Below, in pieces: positions 52,083 through 60,694 of a stretch of 64,000 nucleotides of DNA. The translations under genes were made by a program, and so were the position numbers. A model generated the notes under the pieces. The model made no database searches. It was not told where the DNA came from and saw only the letters and a list, made by a program, of their open reading frames with translations. How positions within the stretch are numbered: position 1 is the first letter of the stretch; each line of letters begins with the position of its first letter. Source of the stretch: an archaeon (GTDB lineage Archaea; Nanobdellota; Nanobdellia; Pacearchaeales; GW2011-AR1); assembly GCA_018697035.1 (NCBI GenBank), contig JABHSE010000002.1, positions 1 through 64,000 on the forward strand. The letters run 5' to 3'.

Positions 52083-52406
52083 TTAACAAGTAATACTACA
52101 TTTGTCTACATAACCTTTAGTCGCAAAACTCGTACAATTACCGGCTTCCTTTGCAGCATCGGCAGAAACAACTATAGTCCTACTTTGATTACAAAAACCA
52201 TACTGGTTATCCTGCTGACAAGCCAAAGTACAAGCAGTGCTCATAGTATCGACATTAACGTCACCACCACCAAGGCCAGTAACTTTCTCCCACAAACTTC
52301 CCCATCCAGTGCTAAACCCATAGATCAAGAATACAAGAACAACCAATCCCAAGACTATCGCAATAATAGTCCCAAGCGTCATCTGCTGCCCTTTTTTATT
52401 TTCCAT
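52083..52406 (-). CDS. Probable major pilin (class III signal, Cys-containing)
   Basis: 107 aa. MENKKGQQMTLGTIIAIVLG has the KKGQQ-x(1-2)-helix pattern of archaeal pilins. A Gly-rich stretch and a short Cys-rich C-terminal domain (TACTLACQQ, GFCNQ, GNCTSF, KCSITC) follow. It stands as a single gene between the largest operons, with the best Shine-Dalgarno in the window and its own terminator. Abundant expression and a major filament role are inferred. Confidence 0.72.
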   Translation of the reverse strand: MENKKGQQMTLGTIIAIVLGLVVLVFLIYGFSTGWGSLWEKVTGLGGGDVNVDTMSTACTLACQQDNQYGFCNQSRTIVVSADAAKEAGNCTSFATKGYVDKCSITC

Positions 52407-52410
52407 TTAT

Positions 52411-52419
52411 CTCACCTCC
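52411..52419 (-). promoter_or_regulatory. Strong Shine-Dalgarno of the pilin gene
   Basis: The minus strand reads GGAGGTGAG four bases before the ATG at 52406, complementary to the archaeal 16S rRNA 3' end. Most other genes here appear leaderless or coupled and lack such a site. Confidence 0.75.
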
Positions 52420-52520
52420 CTTACAATTATTCATAATAAGTTAAACCTACCAACATTACACATATTATAAAACTTCCCAATCACAATAATTCTTATAAAC
52501 GACAATCAATAAAATAAAAT

Positions 52521-52856
52521 ATGGAGAAAATAGCCACAGACAAGTTCCAAGGAACAAGAGAACAGTTTTATCTCAAAGATAAAACATGCACACAAGTACA
52601 ACTCCCACTATCAATAACAAAAGAAGACCACGAAAAATTCAGCATACTAGAATTAAAAGTAGATAACCACCCAATAGGACCTCTTTTCCAAGGAACAAAA
52701 GAAACCCCCGCCTCAACCGCAGTAAATTATCAAACAATTTCTCAACTATACGAATCATTTCAAGGCTCAGAAATAAAACAAATGAGAGACGAACTTACCT
52801 CCGCATCACAAGAAATATTCGACTACGCCCACAAAACATATCTAAAAGATAACTAA
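52521..52856 (+). CDS. Hypothetical soluble protein
   Basis: 111 aa: MEKIATDKFQGTREQFYLKD .. STAVNYQTISQLYESFQGSE .. EIFDYAHKTYLKDN. No TM or signal peptide. It stands alone with its own A/T-rich upstream region. The family is not recognised. Element E2 follows it. Confidence 0.55.
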   Translation: MEKIATDKFQGTREQFYLKDKTCTQVQLPLSITKEDHEKFSILELKVDNHPIGPLFQGTKETPASTAVNYQTISQLYESFQGSEIKQMRDELTSASQEIFDYAHKTYLKDN

Positions 52857-52891
52857 GACATTCTCCAATTTTTCATGAAAAACCAAAGCCT

Positions 52892-52996
52892 CTAACTTAA
52901 TTTCTAGCAGGCTCAGGCAAGGCGGCAGGTTGCGAAGTGTGCAAGCGCACATGAGCGTTCTGCCAACGAAGCATCAGCCGCTAGAAATTAAGTTAG
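52892..52996 (+). repeat. Structured gene-end element, copy E2
   Basis: Core GGCAGGTTGCGAAGTGTGC-AAGC-GCACATGAGCGTT-CTGCC. The outer arms are a perfect 17-bp inverted repeat: CTAACTTAATTTCTAGC (52892-52908) and its complement (52980-52996). The right arm contains the stop and last codons of the TadC-like gene, so the left arm is an inverted copy of that gene end. Between convergent genes. Confidence 0.75.
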
Positions 52997-55150
52997 TCCA
53001 GCTAAAGCGATTGCTCCGACTAAAGTCAATCCAATAATCGCCCCAGCCGCAACAACCAAATACAAAATCATCGAAACCTTCAAATTCTTCCCGACTTCAG
53101 CCGTCATCTGCAACGGATCCCTACCACTCTTCAGCGTCACAAGAGTCTGCGTCAAAATAAACACAACCTGAATCAAATAAATCCCAACAACAATCTGCAA
53201 CCAATAAGTCGGAATCATCTTCGTAACATCAAAAATCCCCAAGATACTACTAAACTGAGACCCAGTCATATCACCATTAGCAAACATCTCACTTAACGCC
53301 GAAAGAATAGTCGTAATCATACCAGCCAACCCAACAATAATACCCGACAAAAGCGGCGCCAGAAAAGTCATATTCGACTTCATATCAGAAATAATCTCCG
53401 CCAACAAATCATTCAACCTATCATTAATCTTCTTAATATTTTTAACATAATCACTAATCGACATCAAACTCCGAGCCGCAACCTTCAGCCCCTTCTTCAC
53501 CGACTCAACCAGAATCCTCATACTAGTCGCAACCAACTGCGACGGATAAAAAACAACAGCCCCTCTCTTCGGATCAAACAACGCCCTCTCCAAACTCATA
53601 CCCAGCTGCCCGATATTATCATTAACAATCCTAAAAAAACCTTCAGTCGCAGTCCCTCTAACACTCGACGAAACCTTAGCGAAAGCAATCTCAGCAGGCG
53701 ACCCGTCCCCTATCCTATTTCCCAACTGAAACAGCGAAGACACAAACTCCTTTTCAACTTCCTTATATTTATTCCTCGTCTCCAAAATCTCTTTAGTCCT
53801 TGCCTTAGCACCAACAATAAACACCGTAGCAATAGCAGCAGGAATACATAAACTCAAAAGCAAAGCACCAGAACCAAACGGGCCAGACAAATTCCCAGAA
53901 GCATCAGTCAAAATACCAAACACACCTCCACCCCCCAAGAACCCAATCCCAAGATCAGACCAAGCATAATCCCGAGTCGTATTAAGCCAAAGCGGCACAT
54001 TAGTATACCTCCACAAAAACGGAATAATCCCCAAGATAAACAATGGCAAAGCAAAAAGAACTCCCTTCCAATACCCAGCATTACTCTTATATTTCTCATA
54101 CAACGGATTCTGCTCCAACAACTCCGACTCCCCATAACCACCAGGCCTCTTCATCATAACGCTCTCCGTCAACGCAATCACCATAAACGGCACCAACACA
54201 TTAAAAATCAAAAGCACATGATACCACTGAATAGCACCCCCCAGCATCGTAGAAGCCAAAGGCAAAATAGCCAAAGCCAGCGTCGGCAAAACAATCCCCA
54301 ACATATAAACATTAGTCAAAGGAGCCTTCGCATCATGCGTATACTTAAGCATCTTGTCATAAACCCCATCCAAAATAACCTGCAAACTCTTCTCCAAAGT
54401 TGCAACCCTCCGTGCCTCCTCAGGCTCGTACAAACTCGATTCAATCAAATGAAACGCCTCAACAAACTCCAAACTATAATCCTTCCAAGTCAACAAATAA
54501 TTATCAACCGAATCCTTAATCGTAGAAAACTTCCCAACCTCGACGTCCCAAAACACCTTCCGAAAATCCAACGAGAGCGGCGCCCTCAAATGCTCCGAAG
54601 CAAAAGCAACCGCCTTCTCAAAATTAGAAGTATGCTTCATATAAATAACAATATACAAAATCGCGGGAACCATCTCAGCCGAAGCCTTCAGTCGCCAACG
54701 AACCGCCAACCTCTCCGGAGTCTTCGAAGAATAAAAGAACAAAAAGATAGCTAACAAAAAAACCAGAAACAAAAACATTGCAGAAAAAGCCCCGGTCAAC
54801 AACCAAATACCAGCGATAGAAGCAATACCACCAAACAGCGTCAAAAACAAAAGCATCGTAGAGAAGACAACAACCTCTGAAGCACTAACATTCAAATGCG
54901 CAATCTCAATCGCCCGGTTAATTCTAATCTTATCTTTCTCCCCAACCTTAATACTAAAAACATTCCCCATCGACTTACACCATCTCTCATACCGCGAAAA
55001 CTCAGGCATCATAGAATCCTTAAACGCCTCATAACTCTTAGAAAATCCCGACTTCTGATCTACAGCCTCAGGCTTCTGAGAATTAAACCCCTTCATCTGC
55101 TTCTCTATCTTCGAACCATACTTATTCAAAATATCATCAGTACTAGTCAT
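52988..55150 (-). CDS. TadC/FlaJ-like type II secretion F-domain membrane protein
   Basis: 720 aa. N-terminal cytosolic region (~1-95); TM helices at ~98-145, ~285-335, ~370-400, ~425-455 and several between ~605 and 720. Two T2SF-like helical cytosolic repeats are present (~145-280, EMVPAILYIVIYMKHTSNFEKAV; ~470-600, EFVSSLFQLGNRIGDGSPAEIAF). It is the platform protein for filament assembly, working with the TadA/FlaI-like ATPase at 56047. The duplicated arrangement and length exceed typical FlaJ (~550 aa). Confidence 0.88.
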   Translation of the reverse strand: MTSTDDILNKYGSKIEKQMKGFNSQKPEAVDQKSGFSKSYEAFKDSMMPEFSRYERWCKSMGNVFSIKVGEKDKIRINRAIEIAHLNVSASEVVVFSTMLLFLTLFGGIASIAGIWLLTGAFSAMFLFLVFLLAIFLFFYSSKTPERLAVRWRLKASAEMVPAILYIVIYMKHTSNFEKAVAFASEHLRAPLSLDFRKVFWDVEVGKFSTIKDSVDNYLLTWKDYSLEFVEAFHLIESSLYEPEEARRVATLEKSLQVILDGVYDKMLKYTHDAKAPLTNVYMLGIVLPTLALAILPLASTMLGGAIQWYHVLLIFNVLVPFMVIALTESVMMKRPGGYGESELLEQNPLYEKYKSNAGYWKGVLFALPLFILGIIPFLWRYTNVPLWLNTTRDYAWSDLGIGFLGGGGVFGILTDASGNLSGPFGSGALLLSLCIPAAIATVFIVGAKARTKEILETRNKYKEVEKEFVSSLFQLGNRIGDGSPAEIAFAKVSSSVRGTATEGFFRIVNDNIGQLGMSLERALFDPKRGAVVFYPSQLVATSMRILVESVKKGLKVAARSLMSISDYVKNIKKINDRLNDLLAEIISDMKSNMTFLAPLLSGIIVGLAGMITTILSALSEMFANGDMTGSQFSSILGIFDVTKMIPTYWLQIVVGIYLIQVVFILTQTLVTLKSGRDPLQMTAEVGKNLKVSMILYLVVAAGAIIGLTLVGAIALAGLT

Positions 55151-55173
55151 ATTCTAAAAGCGCCCTCCAAGTG

Positions 55174-55220
55174 TCCATAAGAAATCATGTGAGTCGAAGA
55201 CTCCATGGTTTTTTGTGGAA
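55174..55220 (+). repeat. Dispersed hairpin, copy H6
   Basis: TCCATAAGAAATCATG / CATGGTTTTTTGTGGA with inner GAGTC-gaa-GACTC. It is between the platform protein start and the end of the RHH-like gene. Confidence 0.75.
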
Positions 55221-55239
55221 AATTCCAAATCAATCAATC

Positions 55240-55521
55240 TCATTTTTTCTTCACCTTCATTTTCTCCCTCCGCAAAAAATCAGCAACAGCAATATCAACA
55301 AACTGCTTCCGATTCACGTATCTAAATTTATTCTCATCCAAATTAATAAACTCTTCGACATCCATCAACAACTCACTATTAATCTTAACAGCCGAATCCC
55401 GAGCCTTCCTCACAGTCTTCTTCTTCCTTGGAAAAATCGCCCGAACCGAAATATGATCAATCGACCCATCTTTCAAACTAATATCATCAAAATCCAATTT
55501 CGCACCTTTCGCCTTTACCAT
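55240..55521 (-). CDS. Ribbon-helix-helix-like regulator
   Basis: 93 aa. C-terminal INSELLMDVEEFINLDENKF then YVNRKQFVDIAVADFLRREK resembles an RHH core (strand, helix A, helix B). The N-terminal basic part has IFPRKKKTVRKARDS. It lies between filament genes, with its own TATA box and a palindromic site at its start, so it may autoregulate and control the platform or ATPase genes (inference). Confidence 0.6.
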   Translation of the reverse strand: MVKAKGAKLDFDDISLKDGSIDHISVRAIFPRKKKTVRKARDSAVKINSELLMDVEEFINLDENKFRYVNRKQFVDIAVADFLRREKMKVKKK

Positions 55522-55525
55522 ATTA

Positions 55526-55560
55526 AGTTACAATAAGTAACCAAAAGTAACTATATAAAT
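55526..55560 (-). promoter_or_regulatory. Promoter and putative operator of the RHH-like gene
   Basis: The plus strand has AGTTACAATAAGTAAC (palindrome GTTAC..GTAAC) followed by a third half-site AAAAGTAAC. These sit between the TATA box ATTTATATAG (minus strand, about 55551-55560) and the ATG at 55521. Position and symmetry fit a dimeric RHH operator. Confidence 0.5.
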
Positions 55561-55588
55561 TATCCCAAAACCGAAAATCAAAATATAC

Positions 55589-55635
55589 TCCATAAGAAAT
55601 TATGCGTGTCGAAGACACCATTATTTTTTATGGAA
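55589..55635 (+). repeat. Dispersed hairpin, copy H7
   Basis: TCCATAAgAAATTATG / CATTATTTtTTATGGA with inner GTGTC-gaa-GACAC. It is almost the same as H5 and sits between two small genes. Confidence 0.75.
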
Positions 55636-55643
55636 CTAAAACT

Positions 55644-55928
55644 CTAATCCTTAAGCCTATTAAAATCCGCAGCAGTAGCAGGCTTACCAGAACCCAAAGA
55701 ACCGCACGCCAATTCATAAGCACACTCTAAATAAACCAACCCCTCATTAACTCCCCTATCCGCAACAACATCAGCAGGAAAATAATCTCCTAATCCCGCA
55801 ACCATATCCAATGCCCTAATCTTCTCACCATCATCCACAACTCCAACATTCTTATAAAAATCCCCTAATGAAACATCCTTCAGCCTCTTAACATCAGCAC
55901 CAGCCAAATAATCCATATCCAAACTCAT
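55644..55928 (-). CDS. Hypothetical small acidic protein
   Basis: 94 aa: MSLDMDYLAGADVKRLKDVS .. DMVAGLGDYFPADVVADRGV .. KPATAADFNRLKD. Helical, soluble. It lies between hairpins H7 and H8 in the filament locus. Family not recognised. Confidence 0.55.
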   Translation of the reverse strand: MSLDMDYLAGADVKRLKDVSLGDFYKNVGVVDDGEKIRALDMVAGLGDYFPADVVADRGVNEGLVYLECAYELACGSLGSGKPATAADFNRLKD

Positions 55929-55989
55929 ACAACTCCAAGCACTCTACCCTTTATAAAAATTATTACACTTTACTCTATATCAAAACTCC

Positions 55990-56034
55990 TCCATGAGAAA
56001 TGCGCGGCCAAAAGCTGTGCAATTTTTTATGAAA
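55990..56034 (+). repeat. Dispersed hairpin, copy H8
   Basis: TCCATgAgAAAT / ATTTtTtATGaA outer stem with inner GCGCGGC-caaaa-GCTGTGC (two G-T pairs on the plus strand). The most diverged copy; the GAA loop is lost. Confidence 0.65.
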
Positions 56035-56046
56035 TAACTCTAACAA

Positions 56047-58311
56047 TCAAACCACTAACTTCTTGCTCTCCAACTCTAACCACCGCTTCCACTTCCCAAA
56101 AACAACATCACCCTTAGGCAACCCAACATCCTCAACAACCTCATTCGAAATCTGATGAAACGCATTATTAGACATAACCGTAAACTCCCCTTCCAAAATC
56201 TCCGGCAAATTCTCCCGTTCAGCAAAATCTACAGTCTCCTGCTTAATCTTTGCCCGAAGCATAACATTATCCCAAACCGCATCCCAATCCCCAGCCCAAC
56301 CCTTAACATTCGAAGCAATATCCTTCATAATCTCAGAGTCCCCATTAATCAAATCATCCGTCGGCTCCAACTTATCGCTCTCGACATTATACTTCATCAA
56401 ATCAACAAAACCACCTTCCCGCAAAGGGTCCTTCTCCCAATGCTTCCGAACCTCACTAACCGACAAAACCCTTCTCCAAGAATGCATACCATCAGCAGAC
56501 TTAATTGGATTCGCAACAACAATCAAATCCGTAGCCTTAAAACTCGTAGCCGGAACATCCAAGTCATTAACAACCCTATCAAAAACACCATAAGGAGAAG
56601 CACCATGAATAGTCCCCGCAACAACATTCGCCAAAGCCCCAACCCTCATCGCCTCATACAAAGCCTTAGCCTCTCCACTTCTAATCTCCCCCACAATCAA
56701 AGACGAATCTCCTAAACGCAAAGATGCCCGAATCCCATCCTCAGCCGAAACTTCCGCAGACTCACCACCCAAAGCCGACCGAACCTTCATCGACAAAATA
56801 TCATAATCCAATTTCCTCATAGCAGAAACCGGCAACTCCAAAGTATCCTCAACCGTAATAATCCTCTTATCAGGCATAATCTCCAACAACAACGCGCCAA
56901 GTAAAGACGTCTTCCCAGAAGACCGAGTTCCCGCAACAAGCATCGTCCGCGCACCATCAATCATAAAACTCAGCAAACCCGCAGTCATAGAATCAATCAT
57001 CCCATTCTTAATAAACAAAGGCAAAGTCCAAGGCTTACTCCTATGCCTCCTCAAAGTATAGGCAAGACCTCCAGCAGACAAAGGCTGCTGAATAATCGCA
57101 ACCCTCGCACTAATCTTTCCCAACTCCAAATTCGTATCTAATATAGGGTTAGCTTCGTCAAGTGCCCGACCCGACGTCATCCTAAACTTAGCAGCCCAAG
57201 AATCCGCATCCTCCATAGAAGGAACCAAGTTGGTCACACACTCCCCAAATTCATTATGCCGAACAAAAATATTCGATAACGAAACAGGCGCATTAACCAT
57301 AATATCCTGCAAGTCCTCATCCTCGAGCAACACCTCCAAAACCCCAAACCCAATCGTATGCCTAACCAAAATATTCGCCAACTTCTTCAAATCACTATAA
57401 CTCAAAACAACATTCTTATTCCCAGCCAAATCACTAATCAAGTCCCGAGCAACATTAAAAAAAACCTGCCTCGTCCTCTCAGGATCAGTAAATTCCTCAG
57501 CAGTCGGACGATGCTCAATTAAAACATTCCGAGCAAGATTCAACAACATATGATGATCCTCATCCAACAAATACTCAGGCGGCGACAAATGATAAACCAA
57601 CTTCGCCTTATTCGGCCTACGAAAAATAGTCACCAAACTCTCGCTACTCCCCTTCGCAACCTTATACTGCTTCACAATCTCCGCATCCTCAGGCAACCGT
57701 GCAACCATTCGAGTAAACGTAAAATTCGGCATAATATCCGCCCGAAAAACCTCATTGTAAATCCCCCTATCTCCCGAAACATAAGAATCGAAATTATCCT
57801 TAACTCTTCGAATCAATTCCAAATTATTAAAATAACCAATCACCTTCTCCAAAAGACGAATATACTCCAAAGCATCCGCGCCACCCTTAGCCTTCTTACT
57901 AAACAACTCGCCCCTCAACTCACGATAAGCCCGAACAGGATCCATAGGCAAAACCTCATTAATCACATAATTAAAAAAAGAATATGCCTCCTGATAAAAC
58001 AAACCCAAATGCGCCAACTTATCTTCAGAAACAATCCTCTCTTGCTTAATCAAAAAATCAATCAAATTAGCAACCTCAACCAACATCTTAATCTGCGAAA
58101 AATCATGCGCATAATTTCTCTGCTGAACAAAAACAACTCTAGAAATATTCGACTCCTCTCTCAAATTCCCAATCGTCGCAGCCATCACCTGGCCCGAATC
58201 AACAAGCGACGGTACAACATCCGCACCAAGATAATTAACATACATCACATTCTCACCACTCTCTCTCACAACCTCGTAAGAATAAAGCGGCGCACCATCC
58301 TTAAACATCAT
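56047..58311 (-). CDS. TadA/FlaI-like secretion ATPase (GspE family)
   Basis: 754 aa. A large N-terminal domain (~1-300) is followed by the ATPase core: LAYTLRRHRSKPWTLP (~420), Walker A GTRSSGKTSLL (~463), ITVEDTLELP and RLGDSSLIVGEIRSGEAKALYEAM (Asp/Walker B box), then GTIHGASPYGVFDRVV. It powers filament assembly with the platform protein at 52988. The ATG at 58311 (MMFKDGAPLY) is used; the longer frame reads a Cys-rich leader without support. Confidence 0.9.
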   Translation of the reverse strand: MMFKDGAPLYSYEVVRESGENVMYVNYLGADVVPSLVDSGQVMAATIGNLREESNISRVVFVQQRNYAHDFSQIKMLVEVANLIDFLIKQERIVSEDKLAHLGLFYQEAYSFFNYVINEVLPMDPVRAYRELRGELFSKKAKGGADALEYIRLLEKVIGYFNNLELIRRVKDNFDSYVSGDRGIYNEVFRADIMPNFTFTRMVARLPEDAEIVKQYKVAKGSSESLVTIFRRPNKAKLVYHLSPPEYLLDEDHHMLLNLARNVLIEHRPTAEEFTDPERTRQVFFNVARDLISDLAGNKNVVLSYSDLKKLANILVRHTIGFGVLEVLLEDEDLQDIMVNAPVSLSNIFVRHNEFGECVTNLVPSMEDADSWAAKFRMTSGRALDEANPILDTNLELGKISARVAIIQQPLSAGGLAYTLRRHRSKPWTLPLFIKNGMIDSMTAGLLSFMIDGARTMLVAGTRSSGKTSLLGALLLEIMPDKRIITVEDTLELPVSAMRKLDYDILSMKVRSALGGESAEVSAEDGIRASLRLGDSSLIVGEIRSGEAKALYEAMRVGALANVVAGTIHGASPYGVFDRVVNDLDVPATSFKATDLIVVANPIKSADGMHSWRRVLSVSEVRKHWEKDPLREGGFVDLMKYNVESDKLEPTDDLINGDSEIMKDIASNVKGWAGDWDAVWDNVMLRAKIKQETVDFAERENLPEILEGEFTVMSNNAFHQISNEVVEDVGLPKGDVVFGKWKRWLELESKKLVV

Positions 58312-58386
58312 ACAACACGAAAAACAAAACAATATTAAAACATATCTATACTAAACAATTATAAAGTTATTCCACTAACCACAAAC

Positions 58387-58776
58387 ATGGAACCGCCACA
58401 GCCCCAAGAAAACCAAATCAAATCACTTCTCTCCGATTTCAACACAAGACTCCGAGACCTAGACGAACGAAATAAGCTAATCAGAGAAAGGGTCCTACTT
58501 CTCGGAAAAAATTTAATATCCTCACGCCAAGACATAGAAGATGAATTAAAAGAAATAAAAAAGAACAACCAGGAGATAAAGCAGGACCTCGAAAAAATAA
58601 AAAGAACATCGAACTTATTGTTAACCGAATTCAATAAATTCGTAAAAAGGGAGGAGCTCGCCCTCGTAGAAAGAATGCTAAAAGACTTCCAACCACTAGA
58701 ATTCATGCGAAAAAAGGACGTCGAAGAACTAATCGAAAATAAAATAAATATAAAAACCACGAAAACCACATCTTAA
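58387..58776 (+). CDS. Coiled-coil accessory protein
   Basis: 129 aa: MEPPQPQENQIKSLLSDFNT, then a long heptad coiled coil (~15-85: RERVLLLGKNLISSRQDIED, EIKKNNQEIKQDLEKIKRTS) and a C-terminal EFMRKKDVEELIENK. Transcribed divergently from the ATPase and 1 bp before the Gln/Pro-rich protein. It may correspond to FlaC/D/E-type archaellum accessory proteins in role (inference). Confidence 0.65.
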   Translation: MEPPQPQENQIKSLLSDFNTRLRDLDERNKLIRERVLLLGKNLISSRQDIEDELKEIKKNNQEIKQDLEKIKRTSNLLLTEFNKFVKREELALVERMLKDFQPLEFMRKKDVEELIENKINIKTTKTTS

Positions 58777-58777
58777 C

Positions 58778-59488
58778 ATGGCAACACTAGACAGAGTAGT
58801 AGAAATGCAACAGCAAAATAAAACCGACATAGAAATAACGGCACAGCTCCAAAATGAAGGAATAGCACCTGCAGAAATCGACGACGCAATAAACCAAGCT
58901 CAAATCAAAAACGCAGTCTCACCTCCAACTCAAACCCCACCACAAGAAATGCAACCATCGATAACGGCACAACAGCCAGCAGCACCAGAGGTATATCCTC
59001 CTCAAGCTCAAGCTCCACAACCAGAAGCACTACCACAAGAACCAGAGCCGCAACAACCTCAACAACCAGAACAAGAACAACCGCAAATGCAACAACCTCA
59101 ACAACCGCAAGAATACTACCAACCAACACCCCAAGCATACCAAGATCAAAATTACTACGAACCACAAGGCTCTCTCGACTCAGAAACAATATCAGAAATA
59201 GCGGAACAAGTCGCAACCGAAAAACTAGAAGACTACAAATCAAAAGTCGGAGACATTGCTTCTTTCAAAAACCAAATGCAAAACCAGGTGAACGATATCG
59301 ATGATAGACTAAAGAGAATAGAAAGCTCAATCCAACAACTACAAAACGCAATCCTAGGAAAGATAGGCGAATACGGAGAAAACTACGCAATGGTTCACAA
59401 GGACCTAGATAACCTACACGGAACCGTCGCAAAATTAATGAACCCACTAATAGATAACGTCAACGAAATGAAAAAAGTTTCTAAATAA
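58778..59488 (+). CDS. Gln/Pro-rich linker protein with coiled-coil C-terminus
   Basis: 236 aa. The N-terminal ~45 residues (MATLDRVVEMQQQNKTDIEI .. IAPAEIDDAINQAQ) look like a UBA-like three-helix fold. Residues ~50-125 are a Pro/Gln/Glu linker. Residues ~130-236 form a coiled coil (IEQVNDIDDRLKRIESSIQQL-type) with a FlaC-like end. Cytosolic; a probable adaptor of the secretion ATPase, by context. Confidence 0.65.
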   Translation: MATLDRVVEMQQQNKTDIEITAQLQNEGIAPAEIDDAINQAQIKNAVSPPTQTPPQEMQPSITAQQPAAPEVYPPQAQAPQPEALPQEPEPQQPQQPEQEQPQMQQPQQPQEYYQPTPQAYQDQNYYEPQGSLDSETISEIAEQVATEKLEDYKSKVGDIASFKNQMQNQVNDIDDRLKRIESSIQQLQNAILGKIGEYGENYAMVHKDLDNLHGTVAKLMNPLIDNVNEMKKVSK

Positions 59489-59500
59489 TATCCACCAAAC

Positions 59501-59603
59501 AATTTTAATTTATAGCAGATTTAGACGAGGCGCAAGGTTACGAAGCGTACAAGCGTACGTGAGTGTTCTTGCAACAAAGTATGAATCGCTAAAAATCAAA
59601 ATT
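59501..59603 (+). repeat. Structured gene-end element, copy E3
   Basis: Core GCAAGGTTACGAAGCGTAC-AAGC-GTACGTGAGTGTT-CTTGC. Both stems differ from E1/E2 by paired changes. The outer arms AATTTTAATTTATAGC and GCTAAAAATCAAAATT pair with two mismatches; the right arm overlaps the end of the 159-aa TM gene. Confidence 0.75.
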
Positions 59604-60081
59604 ACTTCTTAGTTAGGACGAATGATACTACACCCGCAATAACCAACAACAAGATCATACCAAACCATCCCTCATCAAACCATCCCTGAATCATCTCCCA
59701 ATTCAACACCCAATTAAAAACATAAGCCGAACTAAAAATAAAAAACAACAACATAACACCAAGCAAAACCCAAGCAAACCAATTACCCTTACCAAAAAAC
59801 TCCCCTATCTTAATACCAGGAATAAATGCCAATATCACAATCAAAAAGAATAATGAAATAACAATCGTCCCAAACCAGGCCGAACTAAACTGCACAAAAT
59901 CAACCAAACTCGCCTCAACAATAAAAAAACTCGAAAGAATGAACGAAATGAAAAGCATAACCGCAGGACTCTCTCCCAAAACTTTCGTCTTAACAAGCAA
60001 AGCATAAATCACAATAAACACCAACAAAAACGCAAAGATAGGCATAAAATATCCAATCGCCGAAACACTAGCCTCAACCAT
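59602..60081 (-). CDS. Four-TM membrane protein, paralogue 1
   Basis: 159 aa with four helices; AFLLVFIVIYALLVKTKVLG after helix 1 matches the equivalent parts of the next two genes (VVFAILKKTGILG, VVFAILQKSKILG). Probably an integral accessory of the filament/secretion machine. Family common in DPANN genomes by my recollection, but unnamed. Confidence 0.65.
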   Translation of the reverse strand: MVEASVSAIGYFMPIFAFLLVFIVIYALLVKTKVLGESPAVMLFISFILSSFFIVEASLVDFVQFSSAWFGTIVISLFFLIVILAFIPGIKIGEFFGKGNWFAWVLLGVMLLFFIFSSAYVFNWVLNWEMIQGWFDEGWFGMILLLVIAGVVSFVLTKK

Positions 60082-60138
60082 TTTTCACCTCAAATGAATA
60101 AATGGATTGATGAAATATTTTTAATGTTACTTCTACCA

Positions 60139-60654
60139 TTATCCCGTAGTAGTCCCCGCCACTTTAGCTTTACCTTTAGCAACAATAACAATAACTGCTA
60201 TAACTCCACCCAAAACCAACAATGCCCAAAAATTCTCAGAAAACCATCCACCAAATCCACCATAATTACTCCACTCTTCCCACGCACCAAACGACCAAAT
60301 CAAAGTACCAACTCCTATAACACCAGCAAAAGTCAATAATAGTTTATTTTCTTTTTCACTACCATCTTTACTAAAAAAACCAAGAAAAATCAACAATACC
60401 AAAAACAGACTAAGTCCAATTCCAAATCTCGGAAAGATGATCGCAAAAAACTCACTAACAAAATCAAACTGCAAACTAAGCAAGCCTACCGCAACCGCAA
60501 TAACCGCTAATATCCCATCATTACCATCCCCCAAAATCCCAGTCTTCTTCAAAATAGCAAACACAACCGCAAAAATCAAAAGGAACGGAATCACATAGGA
60601 AAAAACTCCAATTTCATTCCAGATATTCAAAACATCGGTAATAGTCGTAACCAT
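60139..60654 (-). CDS. Four-TM membrane protein, paralogue 2
   Basis: 171 aa from the ATG at 60654 (MVTTITDVLNIWNEIGVFSY). VFAILKKTGILGDGNDGILAV is the shared signature. Ends IVAKGKAKVAGTTTG. A TATATAAATAAG TATA box precedes it (about 60673-60684). Tandem duplication with the genes on both sides. Confidence 0.65.
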   Translation of the reverse strand: MVTTITDVLNIWNEIGVFSYVIPFLLIFAVVFAILKKTGILGDGNDGILAVIAVAVGLLSLQFDFVSEFFAIIFPRFGIGLSLFLVLLIFLGFFSKDGSEKENKLLLTFAGVIGVGTLIWSFGAWEEWSNYGGFGGWFSENFWALLVLGGVIAVIVIVAKGKAKVAGTTTG

Positions 60655-60694
60655 AAATTTTACAAACAAATCTTATTTATATATCTTTCCAAGT

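Noticed and set aside
8290-56034. CRISPR-like interpretation of the repeated hairpins
   Set aside because: Copies are single, unevenly spaced by kilobases, and no cas genes are seen. There is no array anywhere in the window.
57550-58338. 262-codon plus-strand ORF
   Set aside because: Antisense shadow of the TadA/FlaI-like ATPase gene, with low-complexity Ile/Asn/Arg composition.
58905-59243. Minus-strand ORF rich in Val/Leu
   Set aside because: Antisense of the Gln/Pro-rich linker; hydrophobicity comes from reverse-complemented CAA/CCA codons.
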